A stretch of DNA of 49,124 bases from Nitrospiraceae bacterium UBA2600 (GTDB lineage Bacteria; Nitrospirota; Thermodesulfovibrionia; Thermodesulfovibrionales; Thermodesulfovibrionaceae): assembly GCA_002339325.1 (NCBI GenBank), contig DDKK01000016.1, positions 1 to 49,124 on the forward strand, written 5' to 3'. Both the position numbers and the translations under genes were made by a program. This document shows positions 36,601 through 43,738 of this stretch, one piece after another. Numbering within the stretch: position 1 is the first letter of the stretch; every line of letters starts with the position of its first letter. The notes under the pieces are model-generated. The model was not told the origin of the DNA, made no database searches, and saw nothing but the letters and a program-made list of their open reading frames with translations.

Positions 36601-37539
36601 AAAGGGCGCAACACCTGTAGGGAAATTGTGTGTTTCTGCTGTAAAAATAAGATGATTAAGCTGCTTTCTTAGCTCAAACTTACTTGGGTATCCTGGTTTG
36701 GAGGGTTTCAAATATCTAACTTTCGCTCCGTAAATCGCACTGGAGTTATCTTTGAAAGCAATAACAGAATTGCCAGGATTTCTTCTCAATGGTTCCTTTA
36801 CAATATCAAATAGGGTTTTCTTAAGAGGCTTTCCATCTACTATTAGAGTTCCTCTAAAAAACCAATGTCTTGAATGTTCGCTGTTAGACTGGGCAAGGTC
36901 AAAACATTCAACATCCGTTGGATTTCGCTTTAATTTATCTCTAAAAAGTTTTAGATAAAACTCTATGTCCCAGTCATCCCAACCAAGACCAAGTTCATTA
37001 TTTATTTTCTCAAGAGCTGTCCTTCCCTCTTCAATGACAGGCACTTCTTTTACAGCTCTTGGAACTATGCCGTGGGAGAAGTCCTCTAAAGGCTTTTCGT
37101 AAAGGCACTCGGTCATTCTATCATGAATCATGTCAAGAAAGGTTTTTACGGGAAAATTATCAATCTTAGGAACAATCCTGTATCTACGAGAACGTTCTAT
37201 TCGCTGAATTTTGTTTATTCCAATACTTTGAAATATTGAAACCGCACAGGTAGACCAAGCAGTTGAGAAATTAAGGCGCGGTCCAACTTCAAAAAGCATA
37301 CAATCATCTTTTAAAAGAAAGCTTTGGGAGGAAAAATTATCTGGTTCAAAAGTTTCAGACAGAAGCCACTTTAAGACTTGTTCTTCTTTACTGTCAAGTT
37401 TAGAACTTACAAGTAGATTAAAACAAATCTCCGTTTCAATATCCCTAACTTCTGTAGTAATTTCTCTCTTGATTTTATCTAAAAGTTGTTGCCTTTTGTA
37501 TTCTGATAGAGCGCCTTTTCTGTAAAATCTTATTATCAC
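33634..37539 (-). CDS. purL: Phosphoribosylformylglycinamidine synthase, single-chain form
   Basis: This 1301-residue enzyme converts FGAR to FGAM in purine synthesis. It is the long single-chain form, usual in Gammaproteobacteria and eukaryotes, with the glutaminase domain fused at the C-terminus instead of separate PurQ and PurS. Recognisable segments are AQSNSEHSRHWFF, FTAETHNFPTGVAPFPGAETG (positions about 298-318), SIHDQGAGGN, and the glutaminase with its nucleophile in SLGVCNGCQLMAL and AHGEGRAYF. It overlaps the thioesterase gene by 4 bp (ATGA). The single-chain form here may reflect transfer. Confidence 0.96.
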   Translation of the reverse strand: MIIRFYRKGALSEYKRQQLLDKIKREITTEVRDIETEICFNLLVSSKLDSKEEQVLKWLLSETFEPDNFSSQSFLLKDDCMLFEVGPRLNFSTAWSTCAVSIFQSIGINKIQRIERSRRYRIVPKIDNFPVKTFLDMIHDRMTECLYEKPLEDFSHGIVPRAVKEVPVIEEGRTALEKINNELGLGWDDWDIEFYLKLFRDKLKRNPTDVECFDLAQSNSEHSRHWFFRGTLIVDGKPLKKTLFDIVKEPLRRNPGNSVIAFKDNSSAIYGAKVRYLKPSKPGYPSKFELRKQLNHLIFTAETHNFPTGVAPFPGAETGTGGRIRDVHATGKGALTIAGTAAYCVGNLYIPNYELPWEDSSFKYPTNLANPLQIEIEASNGASDYGNKFGEPLIAGFTRSFGMRLKDGERVEWVKPIMFTGGIGQIDSRHTEKDSPQKGMFVVKIGGPAYRIGMGGGAASSVVSGELSEELDFNAVQRGDAEMENKLNRVVRACVELGDKNPIVSIHDQGAGGNCNVVKELVYPEGAKIDIRKVIVGDESLSVLEIWGAEYQENDALLIKKDSLEAFKLLCERERLPWSVIGEVTGDGRLIVFDSKEGLTAVDFNLKDVLGEIPKKEFRLETLERKLSPLRLPENITIKEALNRVLRLLSVGSKRFLTNKVDRSVTGLIVRQQCAGPVGLTVSDVCVVAQSYFDKTGIAHAIGEQPIKGLINPEAMARLSVTEALTNIVWARITALEDIKCSANWMWAAKLSGEGVRLYRAAEAMAELMIKLGIAIDGGKDSLSMAAKVKTPEGIEIVKSPGTLVISAYAPCPDINKIITPNIKASGKSLIIHIDLSKGKRRLGGTALAQCFGQLGNDCPDLEDPVLLKKTFSLVQLLIDRKLILAGHDISDGGLITALLEMAFSGSSGIKIKLNCSQSGIIEELFSEEPGLLIEVSNSKFKIVKDLLKQSRIPYSKIAETCQEDIVTIEHEGEIIFNYSMRELRDLWEETSYRIDRLQANPECVDEEKRVIYHRKSPTYKLNFIPERTPSIVLRRKVKPKVAIIREEGSNGDREMAAAFYLAGFEPWDVCMQDLIDRKITLEDFKGIAFVGGFSFADVLDSAKGWAGCIKFSHLKSEFEKFYTRTDTFSLGVCNGCQLMALIGWVPWYGIEDTKQPRFIWNKSGRFESRWATVKILPSPSIMLRGMEGSQLGIWIAHGEGRAYFPDREIFDYVLKKNLAPLRYVDDDGNETELYPFNPNGSPLGITALCTEDGRHLAMMPHPERSFMLWQWQWMPDGWEKLKVSPWLKLFQNARKWCDSL

Positions 37540-37934
37540 TCTCTTTTTTCCTTTATGATTAGCTTACTTTCAGCTTCGGCAATAAGACTTCCCTTTGAAT
37601 CTTTTATTGTAGCCTTAGCTTCAATCAGTTTTGATTTTAAAAGATTTGCATGAGCTTCTACAAGAATTTTTTCGTTAGGACTTAAAGGTTTTCTAAACCT
37701 AATCTTAAGTTCCGCTGTAACTGTACTGTACCCTAAAGAATTACCTGCATAAACACAGGCTTCATCAAGAAGGGCTGATATGATGCCTCCATGAATAATA
37801 CCGCTCCAACCCTGATATTCTTTTGAAAGCGTTAACTCTGCAGAGGCTCTGCCCTTATCATGTTTAAAATTTGCTTTAAGTCCGACAGGATTAAGTTTTC
37901 CACAGACAAAACAGTAATCCTCAGTTTTCATCAT
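37536..37934 (-). CDS. PaaI-family hot-dog thioesterase
   Basis: This 132-residue hot-dog protein has the family pattern CFVCGKLNPVGLKANF, then GWSGIIHGGIISALLDEAC with the catalytic region HGG and the acidic residue of LLDEA, and TAELKIRFRKPLSPNEK. Such enzymes hydrolyse acyl-CoA thioesters; the substrate cannot be inferred. It is wedged between rho and purL with 4-bp overlaps on both sides, so it is translationally coupled to both. Confidence 0.85.
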   Translation of the reverse strand: MMKTEDYCFVCGKLNPVGLKANFKHDKGRASAELTLSKEYQGWSGIIHGGIISALLDEACVYAGNSLGYSTVTAELKIRFRKPLSPNEKILVEAHANLLKSKLIEAKATIKDSKGSLIAEAESKLIIKEKRE

Positions 37935-39202
37935 TTGTTCATAAGTTCGAGAAACTCTTTGTTCGTCTTTGTTCCTTTTAACTTACTCAGTAGAAACTCC
38001 ATCGCCTCTATAGGACTAAGAGTGCTCAAAACTTTTCTAAGAATCCATACTTTATTTAGAACATCGGGAGGCAGGAGTAGCTCTTCTTTTCTCGTGCCTG
38101 AAGCACCTATGTCAATGCTTGGGAATATTCTCTTGTCAGCAAGCTTTCTGTCCAGATGAACTTCCATATTACCAGTTCCCTTGAACTCTTCAAAAATAAC
38201 ATCATCCATTCTACTGCCTGTTTCAACAAGGGCAGTGGCTATTACTGTAATAGAACCTCCCTCCTCTATGTTTCTGGCTGTGCCAAAAAATCTCTTCGGC
38301 CGCTGTAAAGCCGTTGCTTCAAGTCCACCGGATAGAACCTTTCCAGAGGCTGGAGTAATAGCGTTGTATGCTCTTGCAAGCCTTGTAAGGCTGTCAAGAA
38401 GAATAACAACATCTATACCTTCCTCAACAAGTCTCTTAGCTCTCTCAATCACCATTTCTGATACCTGGCAGTGCCTCTGAGCAGGCTCGTCAAAGGTCGA
38501 ACTTATTATTTCAGCTCCCGTTACCTGCCTTTTCCAGTCTGTTACTTCTTCTGGTCTTTCGTCAATGAGAAGAATCATTAAGTATATCTCGGGATGATTT
38601 TTCTTTATTGCCTTTGCAATAGATTGAAGTAACATAGTCTTACCAGTTCTTGGAGCAGCAACGATAAGTCCACGCTGTCCTTTTCCCACGGGAGTTAGTA
38701 AATCCATGACTCTCGTGGAAAAATCAGAGGGAGAATACTCGAGTTTAATCCTTTCTGTAGGATAATAAGGAGTTAAATTATCAAAAAGAGGTCTCGTAAT
38801 AGTCTCTTCAACATCTTTACCGTTGATAGTCTCTACCTTAAGTAAAGCAAAATATCTCTCATTTTCCTTTGGCGGTCTGATTTGACCAGTAATTAAATCT
38901 CCTGTTCTAAGTCCAAACTTTCTTATCTGAGAAGGAGATACATAGATATCGTCCGGACTTGGCAGATAACTGTAGTCTGGGCTTCTCAGAAAACCAAAGC
39001 CTTCAGGAAGAATTTCTAATACACCCGAACCATAGACAGTTCCTATTTTTTCAATCTGGCTCTGGAGAATAGCGAAGATTAAATCCTGTTTTTTCAAAGA
39101 AGTGGCATTCTCGATATTGAGTTCATTTGCCATTTCAAGGAGGTCAGGAATTTTCTTCTGCTTGAGTTCAGAAATAGAAATCGGAATGCTGTTGTTTTCC
39201 AT
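37931..39202 (-). CDS. rho: Transcription termination factor Rho
   Basis: This 423-residue hexameric RNA translocase has the N-terminal Rho-N helix region, the cold-shock-like RNA-binding domain with SGVLEILPEGFGFLRSPDY, the Walker A APRTGKT, the Walker B VILLDSLTRLARAYN, the Q-loop/R-loop GGLEATALQRPKRFFG and the arginine-finger region. It terminates untranslated transcripts. The gene has a strong promoter and a leader of roughly 115 nt, which would leave room for the autogenous attenuation common for rho. Confidence 0.98.
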   Translation of the reverse strand: MENNSIPISISELKQKKIPDLLEMANELNIENATSLKKQDLIFAILQSQIEKIGTVYGSGVLEILPEGFGFLRSPDYSYLPSPDDIYVSPSQIRKFGLRTGDLITGQIRPPKENERYFALLKVETINGKDVEETITRPLFDNLTPYYPTERIKLEYSPSDFSTRVMDLLTPVGKGQRGLIVAAPRTGKTMLLQSIAKAIKKNHPEIYLMILLIDERPEEVTDWKRQVTGAEIISSTFDEPAQRHCQVSEMVIERAKRLVEEGIDVVILLDSLTRLARAYNAITPASGKVLSGGLEATALQRPKRFFGTARNIEEGGSITVIATALVETGSRMDDVIFEEFKGTGNMEVHLDRKLADKRIFPSIDIGASGTRKEELLLPPDVLNKVWILRKVLSTLSPIEAMEFLLSKLKGTKTNKEFLELMNK

Positions 39203-39326
39203 TTACTTTTACCTCAAAATTGGATTTTTAGCAGGAAAATTATCACTTTTTAAATAGAGACTTTTAAATTTCCCTTATAAAATTTTTCTGTAACCCTTCA
39301 GGAGGGCAACCATTGACTTAATTTAA

Positions 39327-39355
39327 GATTACAAAATTTGTGAAATTTTGTCAAT
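39327..39355 (-). promoter_or_regulatory. rho promoter with an inverted repeat filling the spacer
   Basis: On the minus strand -35 TTGACA (39350-39355), a 17-bp spacer and -10 TAATCT (39327-39332). A perfect 9-bp inverted repeat, ACAAAATTT-N3-AAATTTTGT (39332-39352), spans the spacer from box to box, an ideal operator position. The 175-bp gap between queF and rho shows no terminator for queF. Confidence 0.65.
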
Positions 39356-39377
39356 AGCATTTTTGGTAAGGAAGACC

Positions 39378-39740
39378 TCACTCGCTGCTAACTCTTATAA
39401 CGGTCTTTACATTTCCTCTTGGGTTAAAATCTCCGATTACCTCAATAAATCTCGGACAGAGAAGTTGTTTTAGGTCATCGTAAATTTTATTTGTGACTGC
39501 CTCATGGGATATATGAATATCTCTGTAAGAGTTTAAATAGAGTTTGAGAGATTTTAATTCTACTATTTTCTTGTCTGGAATATAGTTTATCTTTATAGTT
39601 GCAAAATCAGGATATCCTGACCGTGGACAAAGACAGGTAAATTCGGGGAAATTTATTTCAATTCTGTATTCTCTGTCAGGATAAGGATTATCCCAAGCCT
39701 CAAGTTTTGCTTCTCTAATTTCTTTCTCGCCATAAAGCAT
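39378..39740 (-). CDS. queF: NADPH-dependent preQ0 reductase QueF
   Basis: QueF reduces preQ0 to preQ1 in queuosine synthesis. The active-site cysteine is in TCLCPRSGYPDFATI and the QueF motif reads ELKSLKLYLNSYR. At about 120 residues it is the short, single-domain form. I start at ATG 39740 (MLYGEKEIREAK) because GGAGG lies 6 nt upstream; ATG 39752 would add four residues. It overlaps hemH by 26 bp. No other queuosine genes are seen nearby. Confidence 0.94.
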   Translation of the reverse strand: MLYGEKEIREAKLEAWDNPYPDREYRIEINFPEFTCLCPRSGYPDFATIKINYIPDKKIVELKSLKLYLNSYRDIHISHEAVTNKIYDDLKQLLCPRFIEVIGDFNPRGNVKTVIRVSSE

Positions 39741-40671
39741 GCTTTCCTCCATTTATTGATTCTAATACTATTGCCTTAAGAGCATCTATAAATTTTTTTG
39801 AAGTATTTAAAGATTGCACTCTGAGCAGATTTAAACCTAAGCTACTGGCCATTTTCTTGTATACTATGTCTATCTCAAAGAGAGTTTCAATGTGGTCTGA
39901 AACAAAGCTTACCGGCACTACAAATATTTTATCAAATCCCTCTCTGGATAGGTCATGCAAGGCTTTTTCTGTTGAGGGTTCAACCCATTTTACCGGCCCT
40001 GTTCTGCTTTGATAGGAAATACGCCAATGAGATAACGATAAATTCTTAACTATTGCATGTACTGTTTTCTCAACCTCAGCAACATAGGGGTCTCCGCTTT
40101 CATGTAAAGACTTCGGTATTCCATGGGCGCTGAACAAAACAAAGCCTTCTCCATGTGCATTAAAAGCTTCTTTTATATTCTCACACCAAGCATCAATAAA
40201 TAGGGGATGTTCACACCAAGAGCCAATTATGGAGTATTCAAATTTACCTTCCGCATATCTCTTAAATGCTTCAATAGCTGAACCTGATGTTGCCCGACAG
40301 TATTGAGGATATAAGGATAAAGCAATGATTCTCTTTACACCCTCTTTTTCAAACTCTTTCAATGACTGACTTATAAAAGGATACCAATAATTCATCCCTA
40401 CCTTTACTGAAAACTCCTTTCCCAATTCTCTTTCAAACAGCTCTGCCTGCTTAAGTGTAATCTCCTTTAGAGGTGACTTACCACCGATTTTTTTATAAGC
40501 TTTCTCTATCTTTCCGCTTCTCAAAGTCGAGATTAACCATGCCATAGGCTTCTGAATTATGCCAAAATTGGCTATATATGGGTCTTTGAAAAGATTATAC
40601 AGAAAGGGTCTCACTGCTTTGAGACTGTCTGGACCACCCATGTTAAGAAGAAGCACTCCGATTTTATCCAT
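39715..40671 (-). CDS. hemH: Ferrochelatase
   Basis: HemH inserts iron into a porphyrin (protoporphyrin or, in many anaerobes, coproporphyrin). The motifs are GVLLLNMGGPDS at the start, ALSLYPQYCRATSGS, the metal-site FSAHGIPKS, YQSRTGPVKWVEP and PVSFVSDHIETLFEID. I start at ATG 40671 because CAGGAG lies just upstream; an ATG at 40692 adds seven residues inside ubiX. Heme supply fits the multiheme NrfHA genes a short distance away. Confidence 0.95.
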   Translation of the reverse strand: MDKIGVLLLNMGGPDSLKAVRPFLYNLFKDPYIANFGIIQKPMAWLISTLRSGKIEKAYKKIGGKSPLKEITLKQAELFERELGKEFSVKVGMNYWYPFISQSLKEFEKEGVKRIIALSLYPQYCRATSGSAIEAFKRYAEGKFEYSIIGSWCEHPLFIDAWCENIKEAFNAHGEGFVLFSAHGIPKSLHESGDPYVAEVEKTVHAIVKNLSLSHWRISYQSRTGPVKWVEPSTEKALHDLSREGFDKIFVVPVSFVSDHIETLFEIDIVYKKMASSLGLNLLRVQSLNTSKKFIDALKAIVLESINGGKHALWRERN

Positions 40672-41239
40672 TCCATCTCCTGTAAAGGTCATTTTCTATG
40701 CCCATAAGGTCAAGAAGTTTGCCTACGACAAAATTTATCATATCCTCAAGACCTTGCGGATTGTGATAGAAAGCAGGAACGGGCGGAGCTATTACTACAC
40801 CTAAACGGGATAATTTCAGCATATTCTCTAAATGAATGCTGCTGAAAGGCATCTCTCTTGGTGACACGATGAGTTTTCTTCCTTCCTTTATCATAACATC
40901 GGCTGCTCTTGTTATAAGATTGTCCGCAAAGCCTGAAGCAATAGCAGAAAGGGTTTTCATGGAACAGGGAACGATGAACATTCCATCGATTTTATTGGAG
41001 CCACTTGCAATAGGCGCATAAAAATCCCTCTCCGAATATACTCTGACGTCTAAATCTTTTGTTTTAAGCTTTACTGACTCAATATCTTTAAGCTCCGGTG
41101 AAAGCTCATGACTCATAACTGAGAAAGCAGACTCTGAGATTATTAAATCGACATTATAGGCTTTGGCAAGAAAAATCATAAGTGTCATTCCGTAGACTAT
41201 TCCCGAAGCGCCTGTAATGGCCACGACATATTTCTTCAT
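40664..41239 (-). CDS. ubiX: UbiX flavin prenyltransferase
   Basis: This 191-residue protein makes prenylated FMN, the cofactor of UbiD decarboxylases used for quinones and aromatics. Family motifs are AITGASGIVYG, the acidic/serine region ASGSNKIDGMFIVPCSMKTLSAIASG, shown as positions about 78-103, and the late VIAPPVPAFYHNPQ. The start has AAGGAA upstream. It overlaps hemH by 8 bp. No ubiD gene is present in the window. Confidence 0.95.
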   Translation of the reverse strand: MKKYVVAITGASGIVYGMTLMIFLAKAYNVDLIISESAFSVMSHELSPELKDIESVKLKTKDLDVRVYSERDFYAPIASGSNKIDGMFIVPCSMKTLSAIASGFADNLITRAADVMIKEGRKLIVSPREMPFSSIHLENMLKLSRLGVVIAPPVPAFYHNPQGLEDMINFVVGKLLDLMGIENDLYRRWNG

Positions 41240-41273
41240 TTTCCTTATAATAACATTTTACTGATAAAAGAGA

Positions 41274-41346
41274 GAAAGGGAGACCAGGGCGGTCTCCTCT
41301 TCTCAGGGAGGGGCACCCCTCAGGGGGCAACTAAGGGGTGAGGGAC
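41274..41346. repeat. GC-rich intergenic inverted-repeat element
   Basis: A 73-bp GC-rich island stands out in an AT-rich gap between ubiX and the candidate RNA. It contains GGAGACC-N5-GGTCTCC (41279-41297) and GAGGGG-CA-CCCCTC (41308-41321), then AGGGGTGAGGG. On the minus strand it reads CCCTCACCCC, the style of dispersed palindromic repeats in other genomes. Whether further copies exist cannot be seen here. Confidence 0.5.
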
Positions 41347-41359
41347 ATGTATGGAAGCC

Positions 41360-41408
41360 AAAAAAAAACCATGAAGTTACCGGGGTTCATCCCCAAGCCT
41401 TCATGGTT
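41360..41408 (-). terminator. Intrinsic terminator after the candidate RNA and the crp-like gene
   Basis: On the minus strand the stem ACCATGAAG/CTTCATGGT (9-10 bp) with an inner GGGG/CCCC hairpin is followed by nine consecutive T. It is the first terminator downstream of the crp-like gene. Confidence 0.85.
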
Positions 41409-41438
41409 GTTGTTATAAATCCAACTTCAGTTGGATTT
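41360..41438 (-). ncRNA. Candidate small RNA, about 79 nt, with its own promoter and terminator
   Basis: No reading frame of note lies here. The expected transcript starts near 41438 and folds into hairpin 1, AAATCCAAC-TGAA-GTTGGATTT (41417-41438). A short linker with ACAACAAC follows, then a long second stem (41367-41376 with 41399-41408) enclosing a GGGG-ATGAA-CCCC hairpin, and then nine U residues (41360-41368). The promoter at 41445-41474 is strong. It could be a free small RNA, or a leader with an attenuator for ubiX-hemH-queF about 120 bp downstream. I do not recognise a known RNA family. Confidence 0.55.
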
Positions 41439-41444
41439 AAATTA

Positions 41445-41474
41445 AGTATAGGTAAATTAGTGAACTTCTGTCAA
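41445..41474 (-). promoter_or_regulatory. Promoter of the candidate small RNA
   Basis: On the minus strand a perfect -35 TTGACA (41469-41474), an 18-bp spacer and -10 TATACT (41445-41450). It lies 40 bp after the crp-like stop codon, and the start point would coincide with the base of hairpin 1. Confidence 0.65.
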
Positions 41475-41513
41475 CAGTTACCTTAGAGTTCGTTTTTAAA
41501 TCCTCTACATTCT

Positions 41514-42182
41514 CTATCCGTCAAATAAAGCTGCCAGTGCTCTTATATCTTTTATTATAAACTTGTGATTTATCTCGGAAAGATAGCCCATTTTTTTCAG
41601 TTTACTAATCACCCTAATGGCTGTCTCTGTTGTTGTTCCTGTCATCTCAGCAAGTTCCTGTTTTGTTATTCTGAGGTCAATAATAACTCCTTCTGACAAC
41701 GGTTTTCCGTATTTGTTTGCCAGCTTAAGAAGCTGGTAGGCTATTCTTGATGAGACATCTTCTAAAGCTATGTTCTTTAAACTTTCAATACCCGATTTAA
41801 GTCTTACAGTTACATGATGTAATATTTGAGCTTCAATATTGGGATACTTAACTATCAAAGGAAGAAAAATTTCTGATGGTATCCTGGCAACTTCACAGTC
41901 CTCAACAGCTATAGCATTTGCCGGATAGGGAAAACCCTTTATTACAGCAAGGGCTCCGAAAAAATCCTGAGAATCAATTATCTCAAGAACAATCTCTCTT
42001 CCGTCTGAAGAAAGCTTAGATATTTTAACCCTACCTTTTAGCAGTATGTAAAACCATCTTGGACTTTCACCTTCTGAAAATATTGTTTCTTTCTTTTTAA
42101 ACCTAATAATTTTCAGACTCGCTTCAAGGGTCTTCAAATCGTCTTCTTTAAAATCTTTAAATAAAGGTAGTTCGCTGAGCAT
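41514..42182 (-). CDS. Crp/Fnr-family transcriptional regulator
   Basis: This 222-residue regulator has a cyclic-nucleotide-binding-like fold (KKKETIFSEGESPRWFYILLKGRVKI, given as positions about 29-54), a dimer helix and a winged helix-turn-helix with TKQELAEMTGTTTETAIRVISKLKKMG. FNR-type N-terminal cysteines are absent, so it is not an FNR iron-sulfur sensor; the effector is unknown. It lies downstream of nrfHA with its own -10, making nitrogen or redox control a reasonable guess. Confidence 0.92.
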   Translation of the reverse strand: MLSELPLFKDFKEDDLKTLEASLKIIRFKKKETIFSEGESPRWFYILLKGRVKISKLSSDGREIVLEIIDSQDFFGALAVIKGFPYPANAIAVEDCEVARIPSEIFLPLIVKYPNIEAQILHHVTVRLKSGIESLKNIALEDVSSRIAYQLLKLANKYGKPLSEGVIIDLRITKQELAEMTGTTTETAIRVISKLKKMGYLSEINHKFIIKDIRALAALFDG

Positions 42183-42188
42183 AGATAA

Positions 42189-42211
42189 TTTTAACAGATT
42201 ATACGTTAAAA
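42189..42211 (-). promoter_or_regulatory. crp-like gene promoter within an inverted repeat
   Basis: The -10 box TATAAT (minus, 42198-42203) sits between the arms of a perfect inverted repeat TTTTAAC-N9-GTTAAAA. The -10 is 15 bp from the ATG and no Shine-Dalgarno is seen. No good -35 is present, suggesting an activator or weak promoter. Autoregulation is possible. Confidence 0.45.
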
Positions 42212-42254
42212 AAAGATAAGGCCTTTACCACAGAAAAGCAATGGTAAAGGCCTT
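42208..42254 (-). terminator. Intrinsic terminator of nrfHA
   Basis: On the minus strand a 13-bp perfect stem, AAGGCCTTTACCA with TGGTAAAGGCCTT, closes an 11-nt loop and is followed by ATC and seven T. It begins 6 bp after the nrfA stop codon. Confidence 0.9.
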
Positions 42255-42260
42255 AAAAGC

Positions 42261-43727
42261 TTACTTAAGCAAATTATCTATATTCTGCTGAGTTCCGTAA
42301 GGGTCTTTGAATTCCTGCTCTGGTTTGAAGTTAAGCTTCTTCTCTCCACGATTATTGAGGTATTTCTTAAGTTCAAGGTCTACGTTCACAGGAACGCTTA
42401 CTCCTGCCTGAGCAAGCATTGTTCTTAAAACTGCTTCAGCCTTTGATGCATAGGCTGTTGCATCACCAAGAATTCTTCCTGCCTCAGTAGGATTATGAAA
42501 CCCAATTGAGTTTTCAGCACCTATGAATACTACCCTGTAAAATGCTTCAAGGTATAGGTCTTTTGCTTTGTTGTAAAGATTTTGGTCAAGTTTTTTGCCC
42601 TGCTCCTGTGCTTTGTTTGCAATCTCAAAAAGCTTTGCCGTAACTGCTGTCTGATATCCTGCCCTAAGCAGTAGACTTATTGTTCTGTCCTGGATGGTTA
42701 ATACTCTCTGCTTAAGCCATTCTGGAGTCTCACTGTGACACTGCAGACACGCTTTCATATCAGATTTAAGAGGGCTCATTATTCTGTGTTCCGATACTTT
42801 GAAACCACCCATTTTTTTGTAAGGCATGTGACAGTCTGCACAAGAGACACCTGCATTCCAGTGCGTTGAGTTATTTGAGAAAAACTCAAACTCAGGATGT
42901 CTTATGTAAGCAAGTTTAAAACCTGTGACAGCTTGCTTCCACTCTGCGTAGGCAGGGTCGCTTTTTAGAACTTTAATAATATTTTCAATAGTAATTCCAC
43001 CAAATTTGCTTCCCTGCCATGGGAAAAAAAGTCCTGTAGGTTTCATGTCTTTGTCTCTTGGAACAACGTATGTAACGTGACATTGGGCACAAATAATGCT
43101 ACGCATCTCTTGATGAGGAATATTGTTTGTATCTACACCCATTGTCTGAAGGGCTTTAACAAGTGTGAAACCTCTTCTTATCTGAAGTGAGGCATCTTTT
43201 GGATTATGACAATCAATACATGAGTCTCCAAGCTTTCTGTGTTTTTCCGGTATCCAACTCCAGACTTCTTTATATGGTCTATTATAGTAGGCCATACCGT
43301 ATTTTGCTTCCAGTTCAGGTGCATAAGAAGTTTTACAGGTAAGACACACTCCACCGGGTTTGAGTCTTGAGGGGTCAATTTCAAGCTGGTCGATTACTCT
43401 GTAAAAATGCGACCTCGGCTCATTATATTCAATTCCAAAACCCCAGCCGTTGTATAGTAATGCCATAAAAGGATATTCTGAGAGTTTATCGTAAATAATC
43501 TTGTCTGTATCCCATCCTCTTTTATATTTACTCTTTCCAGCAGGGGTTGGTTCTTGAGATTGTTTATACATTTCATAATGAATTGGATAAGCTTTACCCC
43601 AAACTGCTGGGTCAACTTCTCCTTCTGGAATTGCTACTGCCTTAAACTCCTTAGGCTTTTCAGGGGCGCAAGAAAATAAAAGAAAGGTCATAAAAAATAA
43701 AACAAATGTAAAACTGAATCTTCTCAT
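42261..43727 (-). CDS. nrfA: Ammonia-forming cytochrome c nitrite reductase NrfA (lipoprotein form)
   Basis: NrfA reduces nitrite to ammonia with six electrons. Five heme sites are visible in the 488-residue precursor: the special catalytic CLTCK, then CIDCH, CAQCH, CADCH and CLQCH. Catalytic-region residues appear in THWNAGVSC and in the segment after CAQCH (VTYVVPRD). The signal peptide ends in LLFSC at residue 20, a lipobox, so the enzyme is probably anchored to the membrane as a lipoprotein. It starts 11 bp after nrfH and is followed by a strong terminator. Confidence 0.97.
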   Translation of the reverse strand: MRRFSFTFVLFFMTFLLFSCAPEKPKEFKAVAIPEGEVDPAVWGKAYPIHYEMYKQSQEPTPAGKSKYKRGWDTDKIIYDKLSEYPFMALLYNGWGFGIEYNEPRSHFYRVIDQLEIDPSRLKPGGVCLTCKTSYAPELEAKYGMAYYNRPYKEVWSWIPEKHRKLGDSCIDCHNPKDASLQIRRGFTLVKALQTMGVDTNNIPHQEMRSIICAQCHVTYVVPRDKDMKPTGLFFPWQGSKFGGITIENIIKVLKSDPAYAEWKQAVTGFKLAYIRHPEFEFFSNNSTHWNAGVSCADCHMPYKKMGGFKVSEHRIMSPLKSDMKACLQCHSETPEWLKQRVLTIQDRTISLLLRAGYQTAVTAKLFEIANKAQEQGKKLDQNLYNKAKDLYLEAFYRVVFIGAENSIGFHNPTEAGRILGDATAYASKAEAVLRTMLAQAGVSVPVNVDLELKKYLNNRGEKKLNFKPEQEFKDPYGTQQNIDNLLK

Positions 43728-43738
43728 TAAAGCCCTCC

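Noticed and set aside
39288..39310. CCCTTCAGGAGGG upstream of rho as a terminator or Shine-Dalgarno
   Set aside because: The possible stem is four pairs without a T-run, and the AGGAGG is on the strand opposite to rho and to any nearby start codon.
41368..41408. GGGGTTCATCCCC on the + strand resembling a tRNA T-arm
   Set aside because: No acceptor, D-arm or anticodon arm surrounds it. On the minus strand the same bases form a terminator stem followed by nine T.
39741..41440. A preQ1 riboswitch controlling queF
   Set aside because: Neither the leader upstream of ubiX nor the queF start region shows the short preQ1 aptamer pattern I would expect; the hairpins there have different loops.
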